Source: Megachile rotundata
Lineage: Eukaryota > Arthropoda > Insecta > Hymenoptera > Megachilidae
Length of the DNA: 64,000 bases
NCBI RefSeq assembly: GCF_050947335.1
Contig: NW_027473328.1
Location: 1,860,001-1,924,000 of the forward strand
Direction of reading: 5' to 3'
The notes beneath the pieces are model-generated. The model was not told the DNA's origin. It saw only the letters and a list, made by a program, of their open reading frames with translations, and ran no database searches. The translations under genes were made by a program, and so were the position numbers. This document shows, in pieces, positions 30,924 through 48,227 of the stretch. Numbering within the stretch: position 1 is the first letter of the stretch; each line of letters opens with the position of its first letter.

Positions 30924-31719
30924 TACCATCCCAATCATACAATCACAATCATACAATCACAATCATACAATCACAATAATACAATCACAATCATACAACC
31001 TCAATCATACAATCACAATCATACAATCACAATCATACAATCACAATCACACAATCGCAGTCATACAATCACAATCATACAAAAACAATGATACAATCAC
31101 AATCATGCAATCGCAATCATACAATCACAATCATACGATCACAATCATACGAAGACAATCATACAATTACTACTATACAATCACAATCATACAAAAACAA
31201 TCATACAAACACAATCATACGATGACAATCATACAATTACTACTATACAATCACAATCATACAAAAACAATCATACAATCACAATCATACGATGACAATC
31301 CTACAATTACTACTATACAATCACAATCACACAAAAACCATCATACAATCACAATCATACAATCACAATCATACAAATACAATCATATATTCACAATCAT
31401 ACAATCACAATCATACAATCACAATCATACAAACACAATCATACAATCACAATCATACTATCGCAATCATACAATCACAGTCATACAATCACAATCATAC
31501 AATCACAATCATACATTCACAATCATACAATCACAATAATGCAATCACAATCATACAATCTCAATCATACAATCACAATCATACAATCACAATCATACAA
31601 TCACAATCATACAATCACAATCATACAATCACAATCATACAATCTCAATCATACAATCACAATCATACAATCACAATCACACAAAAACAATCATACAATC
31701 ACAATCATACAATTACAAT

Positions 31720-34700
31720 CATACATTCACAATCATACAATCACAATCATACAATCACAATCATACAATCACAATAATACAATCACAATCATACAATCGC
31801 AATCATACAATCACAATCATACAATCACAATCATACAATCACAATTATACAAACATAATCATACAATCACAATCATACTATCGCAATCATACAATCACAA
31901 TCGTACAATCACAATCATACAATCACAATCATTCAATCACAATCATGCAATCACAATCATACAATCACAATCATACAATCACAATCATACAATCACAATC
32001 ATGCAATCACAATCATACAATCACAATCATACAATCACAGTCATACCATCCCAATCATACAATCACAATCACACAATCGCAATCATAAAATCACAATCAT
32101 ACAAAAACAATGATACAATCACAATCATACAATCACAGTCATACAATCACAATCATACAATCACAATCATACGATCACAAACATACGAAGACAATCATAC
32201 AATTACTACTATACAATCACAATCATACAAAAACAATCATACAAACACAATCATACGATGACAATCATACAATTACTACTATACAATCACAATCATACAA
32301 AAACAATCATACAATCACAATCATACGATGACAATCCTACAATTACTACTATACAATCACAATCACACAAAAACCATCATACAATCACAATCATACAATC
32401 ACAATCATACAAATACAATCATATATTCACAATCATACAATCACAATCATACAATCACAATCATACAAACACAATCATACAATCACAATCATACTATCGC
32501 AATCATACAATCACAGTCATACAATCACAATCATACAATCACAATCATACATTCACAATCATACAATCACAATAATGCAATCACAATCATACAATCTCAA
32601 TCATACAATCACAATCATACAATCACAATCATACAATCACAATCATACAATCACAATCATACAATCACAATCATACAATCTCAATCATACAATCACAATC
32701 ATACAATCACAATCACACAAAAACAATCATACAATCACAATCATACAATTACAATCATACAATCACAATCATACAAACACAATCATACAATCACAATCAT
32801 ACAATCTCAATCATACAATCACAATCATACAATCACAATCATACAATCACAATCATACAATCACAATCATACAATCACAATAATACAATCACAATCATGC
32901 AATCTCAATCATACAATCACAATCATACATTCACAATCATACAATCACAATCATACAATCACAATCATACAATCACAATAATACAATCACAATCATACAA
33001 TCGCAATCATACAATCACAATCATACAATCACAATCATACAATCACAATTATACAAACATAATCATACAATCACAATCATACTATCGCAATCATACAATC
33101 ACAATCGTACAATCACAATCATACAATCACAATCATTCAATCACAATCATGCAATCACAATCATACAATCACAATCATACAATCACAATCATACAATCAC
33201 AATCATACAATCACAATCATGCAATCACAATCATACAATCACAATCATACAATCACAGTCATACCATCCCAATCATACAATCACAATCACACAATCGCAA
33301 TCATAAAATCACAATCATACAAAAACAATGATACAATCACAATCATACAATCACAGTCATACAATCACAATCATACAATCACAATCATACGATCACAAAC
33401 ATACGAAGACAATCATACAATTACTACTATACAATCACAATCATACAAAAACAATCATACAATCACAATCATACGATGACAATCCTACAATTACTACTAT
33501 ACAATCACAATCACACAAAAACAATCATACAATCACAATCATACAATCACAATCATACAATCACAATCATACAATCACAATCATACAATCACAATCATAC
33601 AATCACAATCATACATTCACAATCATACAATCACAATCATACAATCACAATCATACAATCACAATCATACGATCACAATCATACGAAGACAATCATACAA
33701 TTACTACTATACAATCACAATCATACAAAAACAATCATACAATCACAGTCATACAATCACAATCATACAATCACAATCATACATTCACAATCATACAATC
33801 ACAATCATACAATCACAATCATACAATCACAATAATACAATCACAATCATACAACCTCAATCATACAATCACAATCATACAATCACAATCATACAATCAC
33901 AATCACACAATCGCAATCATACAATCACAATCATACAAAAACAATGATACAATCACAATCATGCAATCGCAATCATACAATCACAATCATACGATCACAA
34001 TCATACGAAGACAATCATACAATTACTACTATACAATCACAATCATACAAAAACAATCATACAAACACAATCATACGATGACAATCATACAATTACTACT
34101 ATACAATCACAATCATACAAAAACAATCATACAATCACAATCATACGATGACAATCCTACAATTACTACTATACAATCACAATCACACAAAAACCATCAT
34201 ACAATCACAATCATACAATCACAATCATACAAATACAATCATATATTCACAATCATACAATCACAATCATACAATCACAATCATACAATCACAATCATAC
34301 AATCTCAATCATACAATCACAATCATACAATCACAATCACACAAAAACAATCATACAATCACAATCATACAATTACAATCATACAATCACAATCATACAA
34401 ACACAATCATACAATCACAATCATACAATCTCAATCATACAATCACAATCATACAATCACAATCATACAATCACAATCATACAATCACAATCATACAATC
34501 ACAATAATACAATCACAATCATGCAATCTCAATCATACAATCACAATCATACATTCACAATCATACAATCACAATCATACAATCACAATCATACAATCAC
34601 AATAATACAATCACAATCATACAATCGCAATCATACAATCACAATCATACAATCACAATCATACAATCACAATTATACAAACATAATCATACAATCACAA

Positions 34701-36420
34701 TCATACTATCGCAATCATACAATCACAATCGTACAATCACAATCATACAATCACAATCATTCAATCACAATCATGCAATCACAATCATACAATCACAATC
34801 ATACAATCACAATCATACAATCACAATCATGCAATCACAATCATACAATCACAATCATACAATCACAGTCATACCATCCCAATCATACAATCACAATCAC
34901 ACAATCGCAATCATAAAATCAGAATCATACAAAAACAATGATACAATCACAATCATACAATCACAGTCATACAATCACAATCATACAATCACAATCATAC
35001 GATCACAAACATACGAAGACAATCATACAATTACTACTATACAATCACAATCATACAAAAACAATCATACAAACACAATCATACGATGACAATCATACAA
35101 TTACTACTATACAATCACAATCATACAAAAACAATCATACAATCACAATCATACGATGACAATCCTACAATTACTACTATACAATCACAATCGCACAAAA
35201 ACCATCATACAATCACAATCATACAATCACAATCATACAAATACAATCATATATTCACAATCATACAATCACAATCATACAATCACAATCATACAAACAC
35301 AATCATACAATCACAATCATACTATCGCAATCATACAATCACAGTCATACAATCACAATCATACAATCACAATCATACATTCACAATCATACAATCACAA
35401 TAATGCAATCACAATCATACAATCTCAATCATACAATCACAATCATACAATCACAATCATACAATCACAATCATACAATCACAATCATACAATCACAATC
35501 ATACAATCTCAATCATACAATCACAATCATACAATCACAATCACACAAAAACAATCATACAATCACAATCATACAATTACAATCATACAATCACAATCAT
35601 ACAAACACAATCATACAATCACAATCATACAATCTCAATCATACAATCACAATCATACAATCACAATCATACAATCACAATCATACAATCACAATCATAC
35701 AATCACAATAATACAATCACAATCATGCAATCTCAATCATACAATCACAATCATACATTCACAATCATACAATCACAATCATACAATCACAATCATAAAA
35801 TCACAATAATACAATCACAATCATACAATCGCAATCATACAATCACAATCATACAATCACAATCATACAATCACAATTATACAAACATAATCATACAATC
35901 ACAATCATACTATCGCAATCATACAATCACAATCGTACAATCACAATCATACAATCACAATCATTCAATCACAATCATGCAATCACAATCATACAATCAC
36001 AATCATACAATCACAATCATACAATCACAATCATACAATCACAATCATGCAATCACAATCATACAATCACAATCATACAATCACAGTCATACCATCCCAA
36101 TCATACAATCACAATCACACAATCGCAATCATAAAATCACAATCATACAAAAACAATGATACAATCACAATCATACAATCACAGTCATACAATCACAATC
36201 ATACAATCACAATCATACGATCACAAACATACGAAGACAATCATACAATTACTACTATACAATCACAATCATACAAAAACAATCATACAATCACAATCAT
36301 ACGATGACAATCCTACAATTACTACTATACAATCACAATCACACAAAAACAATCATACAATCACAATCATACAATCACAATCATACAATCACAATCATAC
36401 AATCACAATCATACAATCAC
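31720..36420 (+). repeat. Nested higher-order repeat with 2,828-bp period
   Basis: Variant order at about 31720-33590 recurs at 34548-36420 at exactly +2,828 bp (202 monomers): ACATTC at 31723/34551, AATTATAC at 31843/34671, ATTCAATC at 31931/34759. Inside each copy the same series appears twice, so related pieces also lie at 1,036, 1,610 and 1,624 bp. Homology ends near 36420, where ACAATCACCATAAT appears. Typical monomers are ATATTCACAATCAT, ACAATTACAATCAT and ACAAATACAATCAT. Confidence 0.8.
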
Positions 36421-36776
36421 CATAATACAATCACAATCATACAATCACAATCATACGATCACAATCATACGAAGACAATCATACAATTACTACTATACAA
36501 TCACAATCACACAAAAACAATCATACAATCACAATCATACAATCACAATCATACAATCACAATCATACAATCACAATCATACAATCACAATCATACAATC
36601 ACAATCATACAATCACAATCATACTATTGCAATCATACAATCACAATCATATAATCACAAGCATACGATCACAATCATACAATCACAATCATGCAATTTC
36701 GATCATACAATCACAATCATACCATCCCAATCATACAATCACAATCATACAATCACAATCATACAATCACAATCAT

Positions 36777-37782
36777 ACCATCCCAATCATACAATCACAA
36801 TCATACAATCACAATCATACAATCACAATCATACAATCACAATCATACAATCACAATTACACAATCGCAATCATACAATCACAATCATACAAAAACAATG
36901 ATACAATCACAATCATACAATCACAATCATACAATCACAATCATACAATCACAATCATACGATCACAATCATACGAAGACAATCATACAATTACTACTAT
37001 ACAATCACAATCATACAAAAACAATCATACAATCACAGTCATACAATCACAATCATACAATCACAATCATACATTCACAATCATACAATCACAATCATAC
37101 AATCACAATAATACAATCACAATCATACAATCTCAATCATACAATCACAATCATACAATCACAATCATACAATCACAATCATACAATCACAATCATACAA
37201 TCACAATCATACTATCGCAATCATACAATCACAATCGTACAATCACAATCATACAATCACAATCATTGAATCACAATCATGCAATCACAATCATACAATC
37301 ACAATCATACAATCACAATCATACAATCACAATCATACACAAACAATGATACAATCGCAATCATACAATTCAAATCATACAATCACAATCATACAATCAC
37401 AATCATACAATCACAATCATACGATCACAATCATACGAAGACAATCATACAATTACTACTATACAATCACAATCATACGAAAACAATCATACAATCACAA
37501 TCATACGATGAAAATCATACAATTACTACTATACAATCACAATCATACAAAAACAATCATACAATCACAATCATACAATCACAATCATACAATCACAATC
37601 ATACATCCACAATCATACAATCACAATCATACAATCACAATCATACAATCACAATAATACAATCACAATCATACAATCTCAATCATACAATCACAATCAT
37701 ACAATCACAATCATACAATCACAATCATACAATCACAATCATACAATCACAATCATACAATCACAATCATACAATCACAATC
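36777..37782 (+). repeat. Second copy of the 23225-24230 segment
   Basis: This matches 23225-24230 at +13,552 bp. It differs by small changes such as ACATCCACAATCAT at about 37604, where the other copy has ACATTCACAATCAT. It is followed by a run of consensus monomers and then ATTACTACTAT modules leading into block C. Confidence 0.75.
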
Positions 37783-38344
37783 ATACAATCACAATCATAC
37801 AATCACAATCATACAACCACAATCATACGAAGACAATCATACAATTACTACTATACAATCACAATCATACAAAAACAATCATACAATCACAATCATACGA
37901 TGACAATCCTACAATTACTACTATACAATCACAATCACACAAAAACAATCATACAATCACAATCATACAATCACAATCATACAATCACAATCATACAGTC
38001 ACAATCATACAATCACAATCATACAATCACAATCATACGATCACAATCATACGAAGACAATCATACAATTACTACTATACAATCACAATCATACAAAAGC
38101 AATCATACAATCACAATCATACGATGACAATCATACAATTACTACTATACAATCACAATCATACAAAAACAATCATACAATCACAATCATACAATCACAA
38201 TCATACAATCACAATCATACAAACACAATCATACAATCACAATCATACTATCGCAATCATACAATCACAGTCATACAATCACAATCATACAATCACAATC
38301 ATACATTCACAATCATACAATCACAATCATACAATCACAATCAT

Positions 38345-38357
38345 ACAAAACAATCAT
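38345..38357 (+). repeat. 13-bp monomer (phase break 2), copy of the one at 70
   Basis: The same ACAAAACAATCAT in the same flanking order as at 70-82. Between the two, 83 to 38345 is 38,262 bp, exactly 2,733 x 14, so there is no net phase change over that distance. Confidence 0.93.
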
Positions 38358-41300
38358 ACAATCACAATCATACAATCACAGTCATACAATCATAATCATA
38401 TAATCACACTCATAAAATTGCAATCATACAATCGCAATCATACAATCACAATCATACCATCACAATCATACAGGCACAATCATAAAATCACAATCATAGA
38501 ATCACAATCATACAAAAACAATCATGCAATCACAATCATGTAATCACAATCGTACAATCGCAATCGAACAATCAGAACCATATGATCACAATCATACAAT
38601 CACAATCATACAATCACAATCATACAATCACAATCATACGATCACAATCATACGAAGACAATCATACAATTACTACTATACAATCACAATCATACAAAAA
38701 CAATCATACAAACACAATCATACGATGACAATCATACAATTACTACTATACAATCACAATCATACAAAAACAATCATACAATCACAGTCATACAAATACA
38801 ATCATACATTCACAATCATACAATCACAATCATACAATCACAATCATATGATCACAATCAAACAATCACAATGATACAATCACAATCATACAATCACAAT
38901 CATACAATCACAATCATACAATCACAATCATACGATCACAATCATACGAAGACAATCATATAATTACTACTATACAATCACAATCATACAGAAGCAATCA
39001 TACAATCACAGTCATACGATGACAATCATACAATTACTACTATACAATCACAATCATACAAAAACAATCATACAATCACAATCATACAATCACAATCATA
39101 CAATCACAATCATACAAACACAATCATACAATCACAATCATACTATCGCAATCATACAATCACAGTCATACAATCACAATCATACAATCACAATCATACA
39201 TTCACAATCATACAATCACAATAATACAATCACAATCAAACAATCTCAATCATACAATCACAATCATACAATCACAATCATACAATCACAATCATACAAT
39301 CACAATCATACAATCACAATCATACAATCACAATCATACAATCACAATCATACAATCACAATCATACAATCACAATCATACTATCGCAATCATACTATCG
39401 CAATCATACAATCACAATCGTACAATCACAACCATACAATCACAATCATGCAATCACAATCATACAATCACAATCATACAATCACAATCATACAATCACA
39501 ATCATACAAAAACAATCATACAATCACAATCATACAATCACAGTCATACAGTCATAATCATATAATCACACTCATAAAATTGCAATCATACAATCGCAAT
39601 CATACAATCACAATCATACCATCACAATCATACAGGCACAATCATAAAATCACAATCATAGAATCACAATCATACAAAAACAATCATGCAATCACAATCA
39701 TGTAATCACAATCGTACAATCCCAATCGAACAATCAGAACCATATGATCACAATCATACAATCACAATCATACAATCTCAATCATACACGCGCCATCTTA
39801 CAATCACAATCATACAATCGCAATCATACAATCACAATCATACAATCACAATCATACAATCACAATCATACAATCACAATCATACAATCACAATCATACA
39901 ATCACAAACATACATTCACAATCATACAATCACAATCATATGATCACAATCAAACAATCACAATGATACAATCACAATCATACAATCACAATCATACAAT
40001 CACAATCATACAATCACAATCATACGATCACAATCATACGAAGACAATCATACAATTACTACTATACAATCACAATCATACAAAAGCAATCATACAATCA
40101 CAATCATACGACGACAATCATACAATTACTACTATACAATCACAATCATACAAAAACAATCATACAATCACAATCATACAATCACAATCATACAATCACA
40201 ATCATACATTCACAATCATACAATCACAATCATACAATCACAATCATACAATCACAATAATACAATCACAATCATACAATCTCAATCATACAATCGCAAT
40301 CATACAATCACAATCATACAATCACGATCATACAATCACAATCATACAAACACAATCATACAATCACAATCGTACTATCGCAATCATACAATCACAATCA
40401 TTCAATCACAATCATGCAATCACAATCATACAATCACAATCATACGATCACAATCATACAATCACAATCATGCAATCACAATCATACAATCACAATCATA
40501 CAATCACAATCATACCATCCCAATCATACAATCACAATCACACAATCGCAATCATACAATCACAATCATACAAAAACAATGATACAATCACAATCATACA
40601 ATCACAATCATACAATCGCAATCATACAATCACAATCATACGATCACAATCATACGAAGACAATCATACAATTACTACTATACAGTCACAATCATACAAA
40701 AACAATCATACAATCACAGTCATACAATCACAATCATACAATCACAATCATACATTCACAATCATACAATCACAATCATACAATCACAATCATACAATCA
40801 CAATAATACAATCACAATCATACAATCTCAATCATACAATCACAATCATACAATCACAATCATACAACCAGAATCACACAATCGCAATCATACAATCACA
40901 ATCATACAAAAACAATGATACAATCACAATCATACAATCATAATCATACAATCACAATCATATGATCACAATCAAACAATCACAATGATACAATCGCAAT
41001 CGTACAATCACAATCATACAATCACAATCATACAATCACAATCATACGATCACAATCATACGAAGACAATCATACAATTACTACTATACAATCACAATCA
41101 TACAAAAGCAATCATACAATCACAATCATACGATGACAATCATACAATTACTACTATACAATCACAATCATACAAAAACAATCATACAATAACAATCATA
41201 CAATCACAATCATACAATCACAATCATACATTCACAATCATACAATCACAATCATACAATCACAATCATACAATCACAATAATACAATCACAATCATACA

Positions 41301-41418
41301 ATCTCAATCATACAATCGCAATCATACAATCACAATCATACAATCACAATCATACAATCACAATCATACCATCCCAATCGTACAATCACCATCACACAAT
41401 CGCAATCATACAAGAACA

Positions 41419-44400
41419 ATGATACAATCACAATCATACAATCACAATCATACAATCACAATCATACAATCACAATCATACAATCACAATCATACGATCA
41501 CAATCATACGAAGACAATCATACAATTACTACTATACAATCACAATCATACAAAAACAATCATACAATCACAGTCATACAATCACAATCATACAATCACA
41601 ATCATACATTCACAATCATACAATCACAATCATACAATCACAATCATACAATCACAGTCATACAATCACAATCACACAATCTCAATCATACACACGCCAT
41701 CTTACAATCACAATCATACAATCACAATCATACAATCACAATCATACAATCACAATCATACGATCACAATCATACGAAGACAATCATACAATTACTACTA
41801 TATAATCACAATCATACAAAAGCAATCATACAATCACAATCATACGATGACAATCATACAATTACTACTATACAATCACAATCATACAAAAACAATCATA
41901 CAATCACAATCATACAATCACAATCATACAATCACAATCATACATTCACAATCATACAATCACAATCATACAATCACAATCATACAATCACAATAATACA
42001 ATCACAATCATACAATCTCAATCATACAATCGCAATCATACAATCACAATCATACAATCACAATCATACAATCACAATCATACAAACACAATCATACAAT
42101 CACAATCATACTATCGCAATCATACAATCACAATCGTACAATCACAATCATACAATCACAATCATGCAATCACAATCATACAATCACAATCATACAATCA
42201 CAATCATACCATCCCAATCGTACAATCACCATCACACAATCGCAATCATACAATCATAATCATACAAAAACAATGATACAATCACAAACATACAATCACA
42301 ATCATACAATCACAATCATACAATCACAATCATACAATCACAGTCATACAATCACAATCACACAATCTCAATCATACACACGCCATCTTACAATCACAAT
42401 CATACAATCACAATCATACAATCACAATCATACAATCACAATCATACGATCACAATCATACGAAGACAATCATACAATTACTACTATACAATCACAATCA
42501 TACAATCACAATCATACAAACACAATCATACAATCACAATCATACTATCGCAATCATACAATCACAATCGTACAATCACAATCATACAATCACAATCATT
42601 CAATCACAATCATGCAATCACAATCATACAATCACAATCATACAATCACAATCATACAATCACAATCATGCAATGACAATCATACAATCACAATCATACA
42701 ATCACAATCATACCATCCCAATCATACAATCACAATCACACAATCGCAATCATACAATCACAATCATACAAAAACAATGATACAATCACAATCATACAAT
42801 CACAATCATACAATCACAATCATACAAAAACAATCATACAATCACAATCATACGATGACAATCCTACAATTACTACTATACAATCACAATCACACAAAAA
42901 CAATCATACAATCACAATCATACAATCACAATCATACATTCACAATCATACAATCACAATCATACAATCACAATCATGTGATCACAATCAAACAATCAGA
43001 ATCATACAATCACAATCATACGATCACAATCATACGAAGACAATCATACAATTACTACTATACAATCACAATCATACAAAAGCAATCATACAATCACAAT
43101 CATACGATGACAATCATACAATAACTACTATACAATCACAATCATACAAAAACAATCATACAATCACAATCATACAATCACAATCATACAATCACAATCA
43201 TACATTCACAATCATACAATCACAATCATACAATCACAATCATACAATCACAATAATACAATCACAATCATACAATCGCAATCATACAATCACAATCATA
43301 CAATCACAATCATACAATCACAATTATACAAACATAATCATACAATCACAATCATACTATCGCAATCATACAATCACAATCGTACAATCACAATCATACA
43401 ATCACAATCATTCAATCACAATCATGCAATCACAATCATACAATCACAATCATACAATCACAATCATACAATCACAATCATGCAATCACAATCATACAAT
43501 CACAATCATACAATCACAGTCATACCATCCCAATCATACAATCACAATCACACAATCGCAATCATACAATCACAATCATACAAAAACAATGATACAATCA
43601 CAATCATACAATCACAGTCATACAATCACAATCATACAATCACAATCATACGATCACAAACATACGAAGACAATCATACAATTACTACTATACAATCACA
43701 ATCATACAAAAACAATCATACGATGACAATCCTACAATTACTACTATACAATCACAATCACACAAAAACAATCATACAATCACAATCATACAATCACAAT
43801 CATACAATCACAATCATGCAATCACAATCATACAATCACAATCATACAATCACCATAATACAATCACAATAATACAATCACAATCATACGATCACAATCA
43901 TACGAAGACAATCATACAATTACTACTATACAATCGCAATCACACAAAAACAATCATACAATCACAATCATACAATCACAATCATACAATCACAATCATA
44001 CAATCACAATCATACAATCACAATCATACAATCACAATCATACAATCACAATCATACAATCACAATCATACAATCACAATCATACTATTGCAATCATACA
44101 ATCACAATCATATAATCACAAGCATACGATCACAATCATACAATCACAATCATGCAATTTCGTTCATACAATCACAATCATACCATCCCAATCATACAAT
44201 CACAATCATACAATCACAATCATACAATCACAATCATACCATCCCAATCATACAATCACAATCATACAATCACAATCATACAATCGCAATCATACAATCA
44301 CAATTACACAATCGCAATCATACAATCACAATCATACAAAAACAATGATACAATCACAATCATACAATCACAACCATACAATCACAATCATACAATCACA

Positions 44401-44708
44401 ATCATACGATCACAATCGTTCGAAGACAATCATACAATTACTACTATACAATCACAATCATACAAAAACAATCATACAATCACAGTCATACAATCACAAT
44501 CATACAATCACAATCATACATTCACAATCATACAATCACAATCATACAATCACAATCATACAATCACAATAATACAATCACAATCATACAATCTCAATCA
44601 TACAATCGCAATCATACAATCACAATCATACAATCACAATCATACAATCACAATCATACCATCCCAATCGTACAATCACCATCACACAATCGCAATCATA
44701 CAAGAACA
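41419..44708 (+). repeat. 3,318-bp higher-order repeat in block C, copy 5
   Basis: Same unit as at 10298, but about 3,290 bp because two single-monomer deletions have occurred, one before 41690 and one near 44280. CGCCATCTT monomers at 41690 and 42376 match 10583 and 11269. Confidence 0.8.
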
Positions 44709-47700
44709 ATGATACAATCACAATCATACAATCACAACCATACAATCACAATCATACAATCACAATCATACAATCACAATCATACGATCACAATCATACG
44801 AAGACAATCATACAATTACTACTATACAATCACAATCATACAAAAACAATCATACAATCACAGTCATACAATCACAATCATACAATCACAATCATACATT
44901 CACAATCATACAATCACAATCATACAATCACAATCATACAATCACAATCATACAATCACAGTCATACAATCACAATCACACAATCTCAATCATACACACG
45001 CCATCTTACAATCACAATCATACAATCACAATCATACAATCACAATCATACAATCACAATCATACGATCACAATCATACGAAGACAATCATACAATTACT
45101 ACTATATAATCACAATCATACAAAAGCAATCATACAATCACAATCATACGATGACAATCATACAATTACTACTATACAATCACAATCATACAAAAACAAT
45201 CATACAATCACAATCATACAATCACAATCATACATTCACAATCATACAATCACAATCATACAATCACAATCATACAATCACAATAATACAATCACAATCA
45301 TACAATCTCAATCATACAATCGCAATCATACAATCACAATCATACAATCACAATCATACAATCACAATCATACAAACACAATCATACAATCACAATCATA
45401 CTATCGCAATCATACAATCACAATCGTACAATCACAATCATACAATCACAATCATGCAATCACAATCATACAATCACAATCATACAATCACAATCATACC
45501 ATCCCAATCGTACAATCACCATCACACAATCGCAATCATACAATCACAATCATACAAAAACAATGATACAATCACAAACATACAATCACAATCATACAAT
45601 CACAATCATACAATCACAATCATACAATCACAGTCATACAATCACAATCACACAATCTCAATCATACATACGCCATCTTACAATCACAATCATACAATCA
45701 CAATCATACAATCACAATCATACAATCACAATCATACGATCACAATCATACGAAGACAATCATACAATTACTACTATACAATCACAATCATACAATCACA
45801 ATCATACAAACACAATCATACAATCACAATCATACTATCGCAATCATACAATCACAATCGTACAATCACAATCATACAATCACAATCATTCAATCACAAT
45901 CATGCAATCACAATCATACAATCACAATCATACAATCACAATCATACAATCACAATCATGCAATGACAATCATACAATCACAATCATACAATCACAATCA
46001 TACCATCCCAATCATACAATCACAATCACACAATCGCAATCATACAATCACAATCATACAAAAACAATGATACAATCACAATCATACAATCACAATCATA
46101 CAATCACAATCATACAATCACAATCATACAAAAACAATCATACAATCACAATCATACGATGACAATCCTACAATTACTACTATACAATCACAATCACACA
46201 AAAACAATCATACAATCACAATCATACAATCACAATCATACATTCACAATCATACAATCACAATCATACAATCACAATCATGTGATCACAATCAAACAAT
46301 CAGAATCATACAATCACAATCATACGATCACAATCATACGAAGACAATCATACAATTACTACTATACAATCACAATCATACAAAAGCAATCATACAATCA
46401 CAATCATACGATGACAATCATACAATAACTACTATACAATCACAATCATACAAAAACAATCATACAATCACAATCATACAATCACAATCATACAATCACA
46501 ATCATACATTCACAATCATACAATCACAATCATACAATCACAATCATACAATCACAATAATACAATCACAATCATACAATCGCAATCATACAATCACAAT
46601 CATACAATCACAATCATACAATCACAATTATACAAACATAATCATACAATCACAATCATACTATCGCAATCATACAATCACAATCGTACAATCACAATCA
46701 TACAATCACAATCATTCAATCACAATCATGCAATCACAATCATACAATCACAATCATACAATCACAATCATACAATCACAATCATGCAATCACAATCATA
46801 CAATCACAATCATACAATCACAGTCATACCATCCCAATCATACAATCACAATCACACAATCGCAATCATACAATCACAATCATACAAAAACAATGATACA
46901 ATCACAATCATACAATCACAGTCATACAATCGCAATCATACAATCACAATCATACGATCACAAACATACGAAGACAATCATACAATTACTACTATACAAT
47001 CACAATCATACAAAAACAATCATACGATGACAATCCTACAATTACTACTATACAATCACAATCACACAAAAACAATCATACAATCACAATCATACAATCA
47101 CAATCATACAATCACAATCATGCAATCACAATCATACAATCACAATCATACAATCACCATAATACAATCACAATAATACAATCACAATCATACGATCACA
47201 ATCATACGAAGACAATCATACAATTACTACTATACAATCGCAATCACACAAAAACAATCATACAATCACAATCATACAATCACAATCATACAATCACAAT
47301 CATACAATCACAATCATACAATCACAATCATACAATCACAATCATACAATCACAATCATACAATCACAATCATACAATCACAATCATACAATCACAATCA
47401 TACTATTGCAATCATACAATCACAATCATATAATCACAAGCATACGATCACAATCATACAATCACAATCATGCAATTTCGTTCATACAATCACAATCATA
47501 CCATCCCAATCATACAATCACAATCATACAATCACAATCATACAATCACAATCATACCATCCCAATCATACAATCACAATCATACAATCACAATCATACA
47601 ATCACAATCATACAATCACAATCATACAATCACAATTACACAATCGCAATCATACAATCACAATCATACAAAAACAATGATACAATCACAATCATACAAT

Positions 47701-47947
47701 CACAACCATACAATCACAATCATACAATCACAATCATACGATCACAATCATTCGAAGACAATCATACAATTACTACTATACAATCACAATCATACAAAAA
47801 CAATCATACAATCACAGTCATACAATCACAATCATACAATCACAATCATACATTCACAATCATACAATCACAATCATACAATCACAATCATACAATCACA
47901 ATAATACAATCACAATCATACAATCTCAATCATACAATCACAATCAT
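44709..47947 (+). repeat. 3,318-bp higher-order repeat in block C, copy 6
   Basis: This corresponds to 13616-16840. It has lost one monomer before the ACATTC monomer near 45230 and gained one near 46090-46130 and one near 47300-47400. CGCCATCTT monomers lie at 44994 and 45666; the second is ACATACGCCATCTT, a one-base change outside the nine-base core. The 3' end is replaced by the ATTGAATC block just as in B. Confidence 0.8.
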
Positions 47948-48171
47948 ACAATCACAATCATACAATCACAATCATACAATCACAATCATACAATCACAAT
48001 CATACAATCACAATCATACAATCACAATCATACTATCGCAATCATACAATCACAATCGTACAATCACAATCATACAATCACAATCATTGAATCACAATCA
48101 TGCAATCACAATCATACAATCACAATCATACAATCACAATCATACAATCACAATCATACAATCACAATCAT

Positions 48172-48227
48172 ACACAAACAATGATACAATCGCAATCATA
48201 CACAAACAATGATACAATCGCAATCAT
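48172..48227 (+). repeat. 28-bp duplication (two monomers), block C
   Basis: The monomer pair ACACAAACAATGAT plus ACAATCGCAATCAT occurs twice in a row. Block B has it once (about 17066). Block D has it twice at 57859-57914. The duplication is thus a marker shared by C and D only. Confidence 0.88.

Noticed and set aside
33328..34605. Longest open frames on the + strand (425 codons here; also 13616-14887, 8623-9822, 16299-17486, 53490-54626)
   Set aside because: They are by-products of a stop-free 14-bp repeat. All three frames give the same low-complexity peptide, starts and stops come only from scattered point variants, variants show no frame preference, and no frame is conserved over its neighbours. 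There is no non-repeat domain or signal peptide, and I saw no promoter or splice context.
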